Assembly (NCBI GenBank): GCA_028284495.1 | Contig: JANQRP010000008.1 | Location: 1 to 51,446, forward strand | Length of the DNA: 51,446 nucleotides | Origin: Longimicrobiales bacterium | Lineage (GTDB): Bacteria > Gemmatimonadota > Gemmatimonadetes > Longimicrobiales > Gaopeijiaceae | Reading direction: 5' to 3' | Shown: piece by piece, positions 26,783 to 34,867 of the stretch | Layout: every line of letters begins with the position of its first letter | Numbering within the stretch: the stretch's first letter is position 1 | Notes under the pieces: generated by a model | What the model was told of the DNA's origin: nothing | The model's database searches: none | The model's input: the letters and a program-made list of their open reading frames with translations, nothing else | Program-made: the position numbers and the translations under genes

Positions 26783-27022
26783 CTTTCGCGATCCTTTCCG
26801 AGGTCGGCGGTGGTGTCGTGGCGCCGGTCGGCGTCGGCCGGTCGCGTCGAGCGGCCGGGGGCGGCCCGTCCCGCGCAATTCGCCAACCTGCGTCGCCGGG
26901 TCCTCGTGTGCCACCCCGACGGGTCGGTCGGCGGATCTTTCGACCCCGTCGGGACTTCAACAACGCGCGCCGACGGCGCAGTCCCGGCCCGACCCGGGAC
27001 GCACTACCAGAGGGACGACGGA

Positions 27023-27430
27023 ATGCACAAGTCCGACGACGAGTGGCGCCAGGAACTCGACGAGATGGCGTATCGAGTGCTACGGGAGGCGGCCACCGAG
27101 CGCCCGTTCACGGGGGCCTACGTCGACGAGAAGCGCCCGGGCATGTATCGCTGCCGGGGGTGCGGCACCGAGCTCTTCTCGTCCGACACGAAGTATGACT
27201 CCCACTGCGGGTGGCCGTCGTTCTACGATTCGGTGGACTCGGACAACGTCCGGATGCTGCGGGACACGTCGCACGGGATGATCCGGACCGAGGTGGTCTG
27301 CGCGACGTGCGACGGGCACCTCGGGCACATCTTTCCCGACGGTCCGCAGCCGACGGGGCAGCGCTACTGCATCAACTCGGCGGCGCTCGCCTTCGATCCG
27401 GAAGAGGAGCGGTCGGCGGATGCGGACTGA
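27023..27430 (+). CDS. msrB: Peptide-methionine (R)-S-oxide reductase
   Basis: This 135-residue MsrB (EC 1.8.4.12) has the zinc tetrad C44/C47 (RCRGCGTELF) and C93/C96 (CATCDGHLGHIFPDG). The catalytic cysteine is C116 in RYCINSAAL, with C62 in SHCGWPSFY as a possible resolving cysteine. It starts at ATG 27023 with an AGAGGGA stretch upstream. It reduces methionine-R-sulfoxide in proteins. No signal peptide is seen, so it is cytoplasmic. The next ORF starts inside its last codons. Confidence 0.95.
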   Translation: MHKSDDEWRQELDEMAYRVLREAATERPFTGAYVDEKRPGMYRCRGCGTELFSSDTKYDSHCGWPSFYDSVDSDNVRMLRDTSHGMIRTEVVCATCDGHLGHIFPDGPQPTGQRYCINSAALAFDPEEERSADAD

Positions 27431-28109
27431 CCAGACCCGGGTTCACCGTCGGTCACGACACGAACTGAGCCGGGCGCGCCTGCTGTCGATGGCACTCGTC
27501 CCGGCGGTGGCGGCGTGCGCCTCGGCGGCGCCCCAGGGACCGCCCGAGGCCGGCGAGCAGCGAGGGGGGCTTCCGATGCTCAGCGGTCAGGAGGTGCTGC
27601 TCCTTCCCGTCCAGCGCCCCGACCTGGACCGCGAGGCGGTCGACCGGGAGTTCGCGTTCGCGCTGGAGGCGCGCGCGGGCGGCGTCGAGTGGATCGGGCC
27701 CGACGAGATGCGGCGGGTCATGGGCCGCTCCGTCATGGACGTCCCGATCGACCGGCTGCCGATCGACATGTTCTTTCAGGCCGAGGTGACCCGCGTCGGC
27801 GATCCGGTGTATGGAATGCTGCGCCGGGTTGCGGCGCTCACGGATGCCACGGCCGCGCTGATCCCGCTCTCCGTGGTCATGCGGCCGGAGGCGACGGGCG
27901 TCGAGCCCGGTCTCGAGTCGATGGCCACGCTCCTGGACCTGCGTACCGGACGCGTGCTCTGGCTCGCGACCGTGGAAGCCCCCGGCGACCCCGAGGCTCC
28001 GGCGACGCTGGCCCGCCTGGCCGACGTCCTGGCACGGGCCCTGCAACCTGCGACGGGCGGTTCGATCGACGCCCCGTTTCAGACGACCGAGAAGCACCCG
28101 ATTCGATGA
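27420..28109 (+). CDS. Hypothetical lipoprotein
   Basis: This 229-residue protein has a basic n-region, a hydrophobic stretch LLSMALVPAVAACA and a lipobox Cys at C33. The start overlaps the end of msrB by 11 bp, and the stop overlaps the next start, indicating an operon. The mature part is a compact alpha/beta domain (SGQEVLLLPVQRPDLDREAV, then ATAALIPLSVVMRP and TLLDLRTGRVLWLATVEA). This resembles GNA1162/DUF799-like or FlgO-like periplasmic lipoproteins that assess ATP-independent stress, but the similarity is only by feel. Function unknown. An ATG at 27489 is an alternative start. Confidence 0.72.
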   Translation: MRTDQTRVHRRSRHELSRARLLSMALVPAVAACASAAPQGPPEAGEQRGGLPMLSGQEVLLLPVQRPDLDREAVDREFAFALEARAGGVEWIGPDEMRRVMGRSVMDVPIDRLPIDMFFQAEVTRVGDPVYGMLRRVAALTDATAALIPLSVVMRPEATGVEPGLESMATLLDLRTGRVLWLATVEAPGDPEAPATLARLADVLARALQPATGGSIDAPFQTTEKHPIR

Positions 28110-28654
28110 ACACCCGCATGATCAACCCCGGCCCGACGAGGCGGGGGACGGCGTGGCCCCTCCTCGGGGCCGTGCTCGCCCTCGGGCTCGCCACGAGCGC
28201 CTGCCGCGAGCCGGTCGACCTCACCCTTCCCAGCGACGAGACGGCCGCGGACTACTACGCCAGCGCCTCCGTGCGCGGCGTCGAGCTCAGCGGAAACGTG
28301 GCCGTGGTCACCGTCGTGCAGCGCGCGGCGGACCTCCGGCGAGGGGGGTCGCTGTGGGCGAAGATGGGGCCGTACATCCACATCTTCTCGCCGGCCACCG
28401 AGGAGCTGCTTCGCGATCACCCGGGGGTGGCGGGCGTGCGCGTCCGCACGGTCACGAGCGCGGACACCGAGGTGGCGTCGGTCCTCCTCGAGCGCGTGAC
28501 GCTCAACGACATCACCTGGAAGACCGCTCGCGCGCACGTGGCGCATGCGCTGACCGACGAAGGCGCCGAGCAGGTCCGGTCCATCGAACGACTCGTCCAG
28601 TACGGCGAACGGCGGACCACCCACGAGTACAACCCGGCGTTCATGCGCCGCTGA
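28106..28654 (+). CDS. Hypothetical lipoprotein
   Basis: This 182-residue protein starts at ATG 28106, overlapping the previous stop (ATGA). The signal peptide ends in ATSAC (C33). The mature sequence starts with an acidic linker (LPSDETAADYYAS), then alternates beta strands (GNVAVVTVVQRAADLRRGG, GVRVRTVTSADTEVASVLLER) and ends with helical ARAHVAHALTDEGAEQVRSI. No family recognised. Its coupling to 27420 suggests the two lipoproteins work together in the cell envelope. Confidence 0.72.
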   Translation: MNTRMINPGPTRRGTAWPLLGAVLALGLATSACREPVDLTLPSDETAADYYASASVRGVELSGNVAVVTVVQRAADLRRGGSLWAKMGPYIHIFSPATEELLRDHPGVAGVRVRTVTSADTEVASVLLERVTLNDITWKTARAHVAHALTDEGAEQVRSIERLVQYGERRTTHEYNPAFMRR

Positions 28655-28816
28655 CGCGCGTTCTCCCGCGCCCGCCCCGCGCTCGCGCCGGATCGGGCGG
28701 GGGTGGCGGTGCGGCAGCGCTTTCCTCAAGATGCGGGCGCGGTGGCAGCCGGACCGGAACGGTCGGCCCGCCGCGTTTTCCGTTCTCCCTCCACCGCAGC
28801 ATCAGGCATCACCCGC

Positions 28817-30001
28817 ATGAGTGGTTTCGAAGGCGTCGATTTCTACGATCTCGACTCGAGCTTCTCGGAAGAGGAGCGCATGATTCGCGACACGGTCCGC
28901 CAGTGGGTCGAAGACCGCGTCATGCCTCTCATCGGTGAGGCCTACATCGAGCGCCGGTTCCCGCGGGAACTGATCCCGGAGATGGGCGAGCTGGGGATGT
29001 TCGGCGCGAATCTTCCGGAGGAGTACGGCTGCGCCGGGCTCAACAACGTCGCATACGGGCTCATCATGCAGGAGCTCGAGCGAGCCGACTCCGGGGTGCG
29101 CTCGTTCGCCTCGGTGCAGGGCGCGCTGGTCATGTATCCGATCTTCGCCTTCGGCTCCGAGGAGCATCGGCGCGAGTGGCTTCCGAAGCTCGCCACGGGC
29201 GAGAAGATCGGCTGCTTCGGCCTGACCGAGCCCGACTACGGCTCGAATCCGGGTGGCATGATCACGACCGCGCGGAAGACGGACGACGGGTGGGTGCTGA
29301 ACGGCACCAAGATGTGGATCACGAACGGGTCCATGGCGGACGTCGCGGTGGTCTGGGCACAGACCGGCGAGATCGGCGACACGACGTCGATCCGCGGGTT
29401 CGTGGTGCCGACCGACGCGCCCGGATTCACGGCGACGGATCAGAAGGGGAAGCTGTCGCTGCTCGCGTCCGACACGTCCGAGCTGCACATGGAGGACGTG
29501 GCACTCCCCGACTCGGCCCTCATGCCGGGGAGCGACCGGGGGCTCAAGCACCCGCTCCAGTGCCTCACCCAGGCCCGCTACGGGATCGCGTGGGGTGCAA
29601 TCGGTGCGGCGATGGCGTGCTTCGACGAGGCGCGCTCCTACGCCGGCAACCGGGTGATGTTCGACGGACCGATCGCGGGGAAGCAGATTCAGCAGGTTCG
29701 CCTCGCCGAGATGCTCACGAAGATCACGCAGGCGCAGCTGGTCGCGTACCGGCTCGGTCGCCTGAAGGACAAGGGCACCATGACGCCCTTCCAGGTCTCC
29801 CTCGCCAAGCGCGCCAACGTGGACATGGCGTGCGAGTGCGCTCGTGAGGCGCGTAGGCTGCTGGGTGGCAACGGCATCCTCGTCGAGTACCATTCCATGC
29901 GTCACATGGCCAACCTCGAGTCGGTCTACACGTACGAAGGCACCCACGACATCCACGGCCTCATCCTGGGGCAGGCCATCACCGGGATTGCGGCATACTG
30001 A
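28817..30001 (+). CDS. gcdH: Glutaryl-CoA dehydrogenase-like acyl-CoA dehydrogenase
   Basis: This 394-residue flavoprotein is of normal length for GcdH (EC 1.3.8.6). Motifs are LTEPDYGSNPGGM (FAD/substrate site), KMWITNGSMADVAVVWAQ, ARYGIAWGAIGAAMACFDEA and a C-terminal YTYEGTHDIHGLILGQAITG with the catalytic base E374, the hallmark of glutaryl-CoA dehydrogenases. The reaction is oxidation and decarboxylation of glutaryl-CoA to crotonyl-CoA in lysine and tryptophan degradation, with electrons passed to ETF. Start ATG 28817 was chosen because upstream sequence is unlike the family. A small lipoprotein gene follows after 12 bp. Confidence 0.92.
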   Translation: MSGFEGVDFYDLDSSFSEEERMIRDTVRQWVEDRVMPLIGEAYIERRFPRELIPEMGELGMFGANLPEEYGCAGLNNVAYGLIMQELERADSGVRSFASVQGALVMYPIFAFGSEEHRREWLPKLATGEKIGCFGLTEPDYGSNPGGMITTARKTDDGWVLNGTKMWITNGSMADVAVVWAQTGEIGDTTSIRGFVVPTDAPGFTATDQKGKLSLLASDTSELHMEDVALPDSALMPGSDRGLKHPLQCLTQARYGIAWGAIGAAMACFDEARSYAGNRVMFDGPIAGKQIQQVRLAEMLTKITQAQLVAYRLGRLKDKGTMTPFQVSLAKRANVDMACECAREARRLLGGNGILVEYHSMRHMANLESVYTYEGTHDIHGLILGQAITGIAAY

Positions 30002-30013
30002 GACGAGACGATC

Positions 30014-30538
30014 ATGCGGATCCGGACCCTACTCCTCGCGGCGATCCTCCCCCTGGGGGCCTGCTCGACCGGATACCCGGTCTACGACATCCCCGGCGTG
30101 AGCTTCCAGCCTCCGATTTCCGCAGGGCTCGAGGACGTCGCGTTCATGGAGGGGTGCTGGCGCGGCGGTGAGGTGAACGGTCCTACCGCGGAGGAGCATT
30201 TCTCGATTCCGGGTGCGGGCACCATGCTCGGGTGGTCGCGTCGGTCACGGAACGGACGGCTCGGGTCGTGGGAGTTCCAGCGTGTGGTGGACGAGGTGGA
30301 TGCCCTGGTCCTCGAGGTCTGGCCGAATGGCGAGAAGTCGCCGGCGCGTTTCGTTCTCTCGCTGGTCGAGCCCGGCGTCTACGCCACCTTCGAGGACCTC
30401 GCCCACGACTACCCGAAGCGGATCCGGTACCAGCTCGTTCAGGACGATCTGATGCAGATCACCATCGATGGTGGGCCGTCGGGGCAGGGGGACGTCCAGC
30501 AGCTCACCATGGCGCGCGTGCCGTGCGGGTCCCGGTGA
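30014..30538 (+). CDS. DUF6265-like lipoprotein
   Basis: This 174-residue protein has a lipoprotein signal ending LPLGAC (C17). The mature domain reads VAFMEGCWRGGEVNGPTAEE, then HFSIPGAGTMLGWSRRSRNG and LVLEVWPNGEKSPARFVLS. This FMEGCWR - EEHFS - GTMLG pattern matches the DUF6265 type of small beta-rich domain known from secreted proteins of unknown function. It probably lies in the periplasm. It starts 12 bp after gcdH. Confidence 0.8.
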   Translation: MRIRTLLLAAILPLGACSTGYPVYDIPGVSFQPPISAGLEDVAFMEGCWRGGEVNGPTAEEHFSIPGAGTMLGWSRRSRNGRLGSWEFQRVVDEVDALVLEVWPNGEKSPARFVLSLVEPGVYATFEDLAHDYPKRIRYQLVQDDLMQITIDGGPSGQGDVQQLTMARVPCGSR

Positions 30539-30542
30539 CCGG

Positions 30543-30570
30543 TTGACCGATTGCGGCGTCGGGGTAGGTT
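30543..30570 (+). promoter_or_regulatory. Candidate promoter of tRNA-Lys
   Basis: TTGACC (30543-30548) is followed after 16 bp by TAGGTT (30565-30570). Transcription would start near 30578, about 22 bp before the tRNA. The tRNA-Arg gene at 39964 also has TTGACC as its -35. The -10 is weak. Confidence 0.4.
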
Positions 30571-30599
30571 TCAAGGCTCCCGACGTGCTCGGGAACGAC

Positions 30600-30672
30600 G
30601 CCCCGCTAGCTCAATTGGCAGAGCAAGCGACTCTTAATCGCTAGGTTCGGGGTTCGAGTCCCTGGCGGGGCA
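30600..30672 (+). tRNA. tRNA-Lys (anticodon CTT)
   Basis: This 73-nt cloverleaf has acceptor GCCCCGC/GCGGGGC, D arm GCTC-AATTGGCA-GAGC, anticodon stem AGCGA/TCGCT with loop CTCTTAA (anticodon CTT), variable loop AGGTT and T arm CGGGG-TTCGAGT-CCCTG. The discriminator is A and CCA is not encoded. The anticodon makes it Lys. All stems were checked by hand. Confidence 0.96.
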
Positions 30673-30725
30673 CTCGGGTCCGGGCCGGCCCGCTCGCGCG
30701 GCGCCGACCCGACGGAAGGCATCGA

Positions 30726-30757
30726 AACGGGGGTGGCGCGGTCGCGTCGCCCCCGTT
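30726..30757 (+). terminator. Terminator-like hairpin downstream of tRNA-Lys
   Basis: AACGGGGG (30726-30733) pairs with CCCCCGTT (30750-30757) in a perfect 8-bp outer stem with a GC-rich interior; CGCTTAG follows. It lies 54 bp after the tRNA. Confidence 0.5.
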
Positions 30758-30764
30758 CGCTTAG

Positions 30765-30801
30765 GGCCGTTCGCCCTCGTCCGTGAACGGCCGACGAGGG
30801 C
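30765..30801 (+). repeat. Two interleaved perfect inverted repeats (A-B-A'-B') upstream of the GH3 gene
   Basis: A is GGCCGTTC (30765-30772) and A' is GAACGGCC (30785-30792). B is GCCCTCGTC (30773-30781) and B' is GACGAGGGC (30793-30801). A and B abut, A' and B' abut, and only three bases (CGT) lie between B and A'. The two hairpins A:A' and B:B' exclude each other; both together would need a pseudoknot with no connecting loops. A GTG at 30783 in the loop is in frame with the GH3 gene. Confidence 0.75.
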
Positions 30802-30833
30802 CCGCTCACGCCGCACCCAACGGCCCTCCCGCG

Positions 30834-32348
30834 ATGTCCACCGCCGAGCCCACGACCACTCTGACCGCGCTCGCGCACCGCCTGGTCGTGCCGGCCCTCC
30901 GGTGGGACGGGTCCGCGTACCGCGTCGCGGGGTCCGATGCGTCGCCCGTCGAGCTGGTCAAGGCCGGGGTCGCCGGCTTCATCCTCTTCGGCGGCACCGC
31001 GGCGGCGGCCTCCGCCCTGCTCGCGGAGCTGCGCGCCGGTACCGAGCGGCCGCTCCTGTTCGGCGCCGATCTGGAGCGCGGTGCGGGGCAGCAGTTCGAC
31101 GGTGCCACGCGGCTTCCCCCGGCGGGTGCACTCGGCGACCTCGACGACGTGACCGTGACCCGCGCGGCGGGCGAACTGACAGGCCGCGAGGCTCGCTCGC
31201 TCGGTATCGACATGGTCTTCGCGCCGGTGGCGGACGTGGCGGCCGACCCGGACAACCCCATCGTGGGCCCCCGCGCCTTCTCGGCCGACGCGGAGGTGGC
31301 CGCCCGCCACGTCGCGGCGTGGGTCGAGGGGGCGCTTGCTGCAGGGGTGCTTCCGTGCGTGAAGCACTTCCCGGGTCACGGGCGCGCGTCGGGCGATTCG
31401 CACGTCGGGCAGGTGAGGGTGGACGCGGACGCCTCCACGCTCGACCACGACCTCGCGCCGTTCCGCGCGGCGATCGAGGCCGGCGTGCCACTGGTGATGC
31501 CGGGCCACCTCGTCGTGCCCGCGCTCGACCCCGCCGAACGGATCGGGACGGTCTCGGAGGCCATGCTCGCCGGGCTGCTTCGGGACCGGATGGGATTCGA
31601 CGGAGCGCTGGTCACGGACGCGCTGTTGATGGCGGGGGCCGGCGATCTGGCCGACACCGTGGTGGGTGCGATGCGAGCCGGCGTGGACCTCCTCCTCTAT
31701 CCCGAATCGGTCGGGACGGCGGTGGCCGCTCTCGCGGAGGCCGCGGAGAGCGACCCGACCTTCGCGGCCCGCCTGGCTGCCGCGCGCGGCCGCGCCGAGG
31801 CGCTCGCGGCCCGGATTCCGACCGCGGACCAAACGACCGACGTCGGCGCCCCGAGCGACGTCGAGCGGGGGACGGCGTGGGCGGCCGCGTCGGTCCGCCG
31901 GATCCGGGGCGACGCGCCGGCGCCGGGCCCCGACGCCCATCTCACGACGATCGACGTGGACGACGACGTGGGCGGCCCCTTTCCGCCACCGTCCCGCGCG
32001 CCCTTCCACGAGGCGCTCGACCCCGGGGCGGGCCCGGGATCCGCTCCCGGATCGCTCTCGGGCGCGAACGATCCCGGCGTCGTCGAGGCGGGTACGACCC
32101 TCGTGGTCGCCCTCTGGGCCGACACGCGGGGCTGGAAGGGGCGGGCCGGCCTCTCGACAGCCGCCACGGACGCGCTCGCCCGGGCGATCGATGCCGCCCC
32201 CGTCCCAGCGTCCATGCACGTGGTCGTGTTCGGTGGTCCACGGGCCGCCGAGGACGTACCGGAGGGCCCCACGGTGTGGCTGGCATGGGGCGGCGAGGAG
32301 CTGATGCAGGTCGCCGCGGCCCGGAGCCTCCGGGCACGGCCGGCGTGA
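30834..32348 (+). CDS. Glycoside hydrolase family 3 protein, NagZ-like N-terminal barrel
   Basis: This 504-residue protein has a GH3 TIM barrel over about residues 10-325. Motifs are LLFGADLERGAGQQF, the KHFPGHGRASGDSH loop containing the Asp-Ser-His of bacterial beta-N-acetylglucosaminidases (NagZ-type acid/base dyad), and VTDALLMAGA carrying the probable nucleophile Asp. The barrel is followed by a Pro/Gly-rich linker and a small C-terminal alpha/beta domain (ending VWLAWGGEELMQVAAA), so it is longer than NagZ (about 340). No signal peptide is seen. Probable role: cytoplasmic cleavage of GlcNAc-containing saccharides such as cell-wall fragments. A GTG at 30783 is an alternative start. The symporter gene follows after 19 bp. 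Confidence 0.85.
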   Translation: MSTAEPTTTLTALAHRLVVPALRWDGSAYRVAGSDASPVELVKAGVAGFILFGGTAAAASALLAELRAGTERPLLFGADLERGAGQQFDGATRLPPAGALGDLDDVTVTRAAGELTGREARSLGIDMVFAPVADVAADPDNPIVGPRAFSADAEVAARHVAAWVEGALAAGVLPCVKHFPGHGRASGDSHVGQVRVDADASTLDHDLAPFRAAIEAGVPLVMPGHLVVPALDPAERIGTVSEAMLAGLLRDRMGFDGALVTDALLMAGAGDLADTVVGAMRAGVDLLLYPESVGTAVAALAEAAESDPTFAARLAAARGRAEALAARIPTADQTTDVGAPSDVERGTAWAAASVRRIRGDAPAPGPDAHLTTIDVDDDVGGPFPPPSRAPFHEALDPGAGPGSAPGSLSGANDPGVVEAGTTLVVALWADTRGWKGRAGLSTAATDALARAIDAAPVPASMHVVVFGGPRAAEDVPEGPTVWLAWGGEELMQVAAARSLRARPA

Positions 32349-32367
32349 TCGGGATCGCCGGCGGCCC

Positions 32368-34119
32368 ATGACCGGCATCGACTGGGCGATCGTCGCCGTC
32401 TACCTCCTGGGTACCCTCGGGGCGGGCCTCGCGCTGGCGCGCCGCGGGTCGGGCTCGCTGGTGGACTTCTTCGTCGGTGGACGCACGCTTCCCTGGTGGC
32501 TGGCCGGCACGTCGATGGCGGCCACCACCTTCTCGATCGACACGCCGCTCTATGTGGCCGGCGTGGTCGGTACGCGCGGGATCGCGGGCAACTGGGAGTG
32601 GTGGAGCTTCGCCGTCGCCCACCTCCTGCTCCTCTACCTGTTCGCACGCCTGTGGTCGCGGGCAGAGGTGGTGACCGACAACGAGCTGAGCGAGATCCGC
32701 TACGGCGGCAGACCGGCGGCGGTGCTCCGGGGCGTGAAGGGCTTCCTCTTCGCGATCGTTCTCGGCTCGATCGGAATCGGCCTCGCGATGCTGGCCATGG
32801 TGAAGGTGATCGAGGCGCTCGAGATCCTGCCTTCCGCCGGGATCGCCGCCGGTCCGTCGACGCGGCTGTGGACGGTGGTCGGGGTGGCCGCCTTCGTGCT
32901 CGTATACTCGGGAATCGCCGGGCTGTGGGGGGTAGTCGTCACCGACTTCATCCAGTTCGTGCTCGGCCTCCTCGGCGCGATCCTGGTCGCGGTCGCCGCG
33001 GTGAGCCACCTGGGCGGGCTGGGCGCACTCGTCCGCGGGGTCGAGGCGGTGGAAGGAGTGGACCTTCTCGCCTTCACGCCGCTCTCCTTCGATGGAGGGT
33101 CGATGTGGAGCGCCGCGGCCGGCATCTCCTCGACGACCTTCCTGGCCTACGTGTTCGTGCAGTGGTGGGCGTTCCGCCGGTCGGACGGCGGCGGGGAGTT
33201 CGTGCAGCGTCTGGCCGCGGCCCGCTCCGAGGCGGACGCGGAGAAGGCGGCGTGGCTGTTCAACATCCTGCACTACGTGCTCCGCACGTGGCCCTGGGTG
33301 ATCGTCGCGCTGGCGGCCGTCGTCATCTATCCCGACCTCGCGGACCGAGAGCTCGGCTACCCGCGGCTCATGCTCGACTTCCTGCCCGCGGGGCTCCTCG
33401 GGCTGGTCGTCGCGTCGCTCGTGGCCGCCTTCATGAGCACGGTGAGCACGCTCATCAACTGGAGCGCCTCGTATCTGACGAACGACGTGTACATCCGGTT
33501 CATGCGGCCCGACGCGACCGACCGCGAGCAGGTGCTGGCCGGCCGGGTCGCGTCCGTCGTCGTCACGATCCTCGGCGCGGCCGCGGCGTTCCAGGCCGAG
33601 AACGTCACGACCCTGTTCCGCCTGATCATCGCGGTCGGGACGGGACCGGGTGCGGTGCTCGTGCTCCGCTGGTTCTGGTGGCGCGTGAACGCCTGGACGG
33701 AGCTGGCGGCGATGGTGGCGGGCTTCGTGATCGGGCTCTCGACGTCGGTACTGCCCCTCCTCCAGATCGACGACTTCGGACTCCGCATCACCGCCACGGC
33801 GCTCCTCTCGGGCGCGGTGTGGATCGCGGTGATGTGGCTCACACCGCCGGAGGACGACGCGACGCTGGAGGCCTTCTATCGGCGCGTTCGCCCCGGCGGT
33901 CCGGGCTGGGCACGCCAGCGGGCGGCCACGGGGGTCCCGGCCGCGCACCCCCTCGGCCTGGACCTCGCGCGCTCGGCCGCCGGGCTGGCGCTCCTCTTCG
34001 GCGTGATGTTCGCGGTGGGCGGCGCGCTGCTGCTTCGTCCCGGGGTCGTCGCCGGCAACGTCGCGCTCGCCGTGGTGGGCGGGCTCCTTCTGCGCCGGCT
34101 GAACGCTCGGGCAGCATAG
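32368..34119 (+). CDS. Sodium:solute symporter (SSS/SLC5 family)
   Basis: This 583-residue inner-membrane protein has about 13-14 hydrophobic segments of the LeuT-fold SSS family. Landmarks: DFFVGGRTLPWWLAGTSMAA (TM1-TM2 region), the VVTDFIQFVLGLLGAIL stretch and MSTVSTLINWSASYLTNDVY (sodium-site region with Ser/Thr residues). It imports a small solute with Na+. The close spacing to the GH3 gene suggests a sugar or amino-sugar substrate, but SSS proteins are diverse and this is only context. The C-terminal half carries an extra cytoplasmic loop (TPPEDDATLEAFYRRVRPGG) and two further TM segments. Confidence 0.92.
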   Translation: MTGIDWAIVAVYLLGTLGAGLALARRGSGSLVDFFVGGRTLPWWLAGTSMAATTFSIDTPLYVAGVVGTRGIAGNWEWWSFAVAHLLLLYLFARLWSRAEVVTDNELSEIRYGGRPAAVLRGVKGFLFAIVLGSIGIGLAMLAMVKVIEALEILPSAGIAAGPSTRLWTVVGVAAFVLVYSGIAGLWGVVVTDFIQFVLGLLGAILVAVAAVSHLGGLGALVRGVEAVEGVDLLAFTPLSFDGGSMWSAAAGISSTTFLAYVFVQWWAFRRSDGGGEFVQRLAAARSEADAEKAAWLFNILHYVLRTWPWVIVALAAVVIYPDLADRELGYPRLMLDFLPAGLLGLVVASLVAAFMSTVSTLINWSASYLTNDVYIRFMRPDATDREQVLAGRVASVVVTILGAAAAFQAENVTTLFRLIIAVGTGPGAVLVLRWFWWRVNAWTELAAMVAGFVIGLSTSVLPLLQIDDFGLRITATALLSGAVWIAVMWLTPPEDDATLEAFYRRVRPGGPGWARQRAATGVPAAHPLGLDLARSAAGLALLFGVMFAVGGALLLRPGVVAGNVALAVVGGLLLRRLNARAA

Positions 34120-34214
34120 GGGCAGCACGCGACGCTGGCGCCGCCGGTGGCAGCGCCTCCATCATGGGGAAGCCCTGCAGGGGCGGGGCGCCGGTCCACG
34201 ACGCGGAGAGGCCC

Positions 34215-34655
34215 ATGAAGATTCGCCACGCAACCATCATTCTCGCGGCCATCACGTTCTCCGCGTGCGCGACCACGCAGGCCGGCCAGCGGCCCGACGG
34301 AACCGTCCGTGGGTCGACGGTCCTGACCCAGAAGGACGTCGAGCGGGTCCAGGCGCGGACGGCGATGGACCTGCTCGTGCGGACCCGGCACCACCTCGAT
34401 GTCCGGCAGGCAGGCGACGGCCGAGTTACCCGCATCACCTCCCGGGGCAGAAGGTCGCTCCTCATCGACCCCCAGCTCGTCGTGATCGTGGACGGGGCCC
34501 TCGTCGCCGACGCGCTGGCCGCGCTCCGACGGATCCCTGCCAACAACATCCGGCGACTCGAGATCCTTACATCTCGTCAGGCGATGCCCGTCTACGGCAC
34601 CAACGCCGGAAACGGCGCGATCATCGTCACCACCGGGGCCGAGATCGGCGGCTGA
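34215..34655 (+). CDS. Plug-only lipoprotein (TonB-receptor plug-like, no barrel)
   Basis: This 146-residue protein starts at ATG 34215 (GGAGAG upstream). The signal peptide ends TFSAC (C18). The mature domain parallels a TonB-receptor plug: DVERVQARTAMDLLVRTRHH matches the plug start, LVVIVDGALV matches the usual YVDG strand, and NNIRRLEILTSRQAMPVYG with AGNGAIIVTTGA matches the IExIEVLKGxxAAALYG...GVIxITTK end. It has no barrel. It precedes the second SusC/SusD pair exactly as the protein at 12749 precedes the first. Known plug-only lipoproteins of this kind are common in Gemmatimonadota; their function is not established. Confidence 0.85.
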   Translation: MKIRHATIILAAITFSACATTQAGQRPDGTVRGSTVLTQKDVERVQARTAMDLLVRTRHHLDVRQAGDGRVTRITSRGRRSLLIDPQLVVIVDGALVADALAALRRIPANNIRRLEILTSRQAMPVYGTNAGNGAIIVTTGAEIGG

Positions 34656-34769
34656 GCCGTCGCGACACATCCGTTCGACCCATGTGGGACAGGCGTGCAC
34701 GGCTTCCTTACATCCGGGAAAGTCTTTCTTGCTGATTCGGCAGATACGTTGTAACCGTACTGTGACTCG

Positions 34770-34807
34770 TTACGGATCTCTTACGCGCTCGTAAGCGAAA
34801 TCCGTAA
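34770..34807. promoter_or_regulatory. Nested dyad with TTACGGAT-N2-CTT word upstream of susC-2
   Basis: TTACGGAT (34770-34777) is inverted as ATCCGTAA (34800-34807), and inside it CTTACG (34780-34785) pairs with CGTAAG (34790-34795) around CGCT. The two direct TTACG words are exactly 11 bp apart (34770, 34781). The left half shares TTACGGAT-N2-CTT with 13665-13677. It lies 60-98 bp before the susC start and could be an operator or a 5'-leader hairpin. Confidence 0.5.
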
Positions 34808-34867
34808 TCCGCGCGGGCTCGTCGAGGCATCGGAGGCCCGCGCATCACTCACAGCGGGAGCAGACTC

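Noticed and set aside
30765..30801. H-type pseudoknot formed by the two interleaved stems
   Set aside because: Stems of 8 and 9 bp with zero-length connecting loops cannot form together; mutually exclusive hairpins are the realistic reading.
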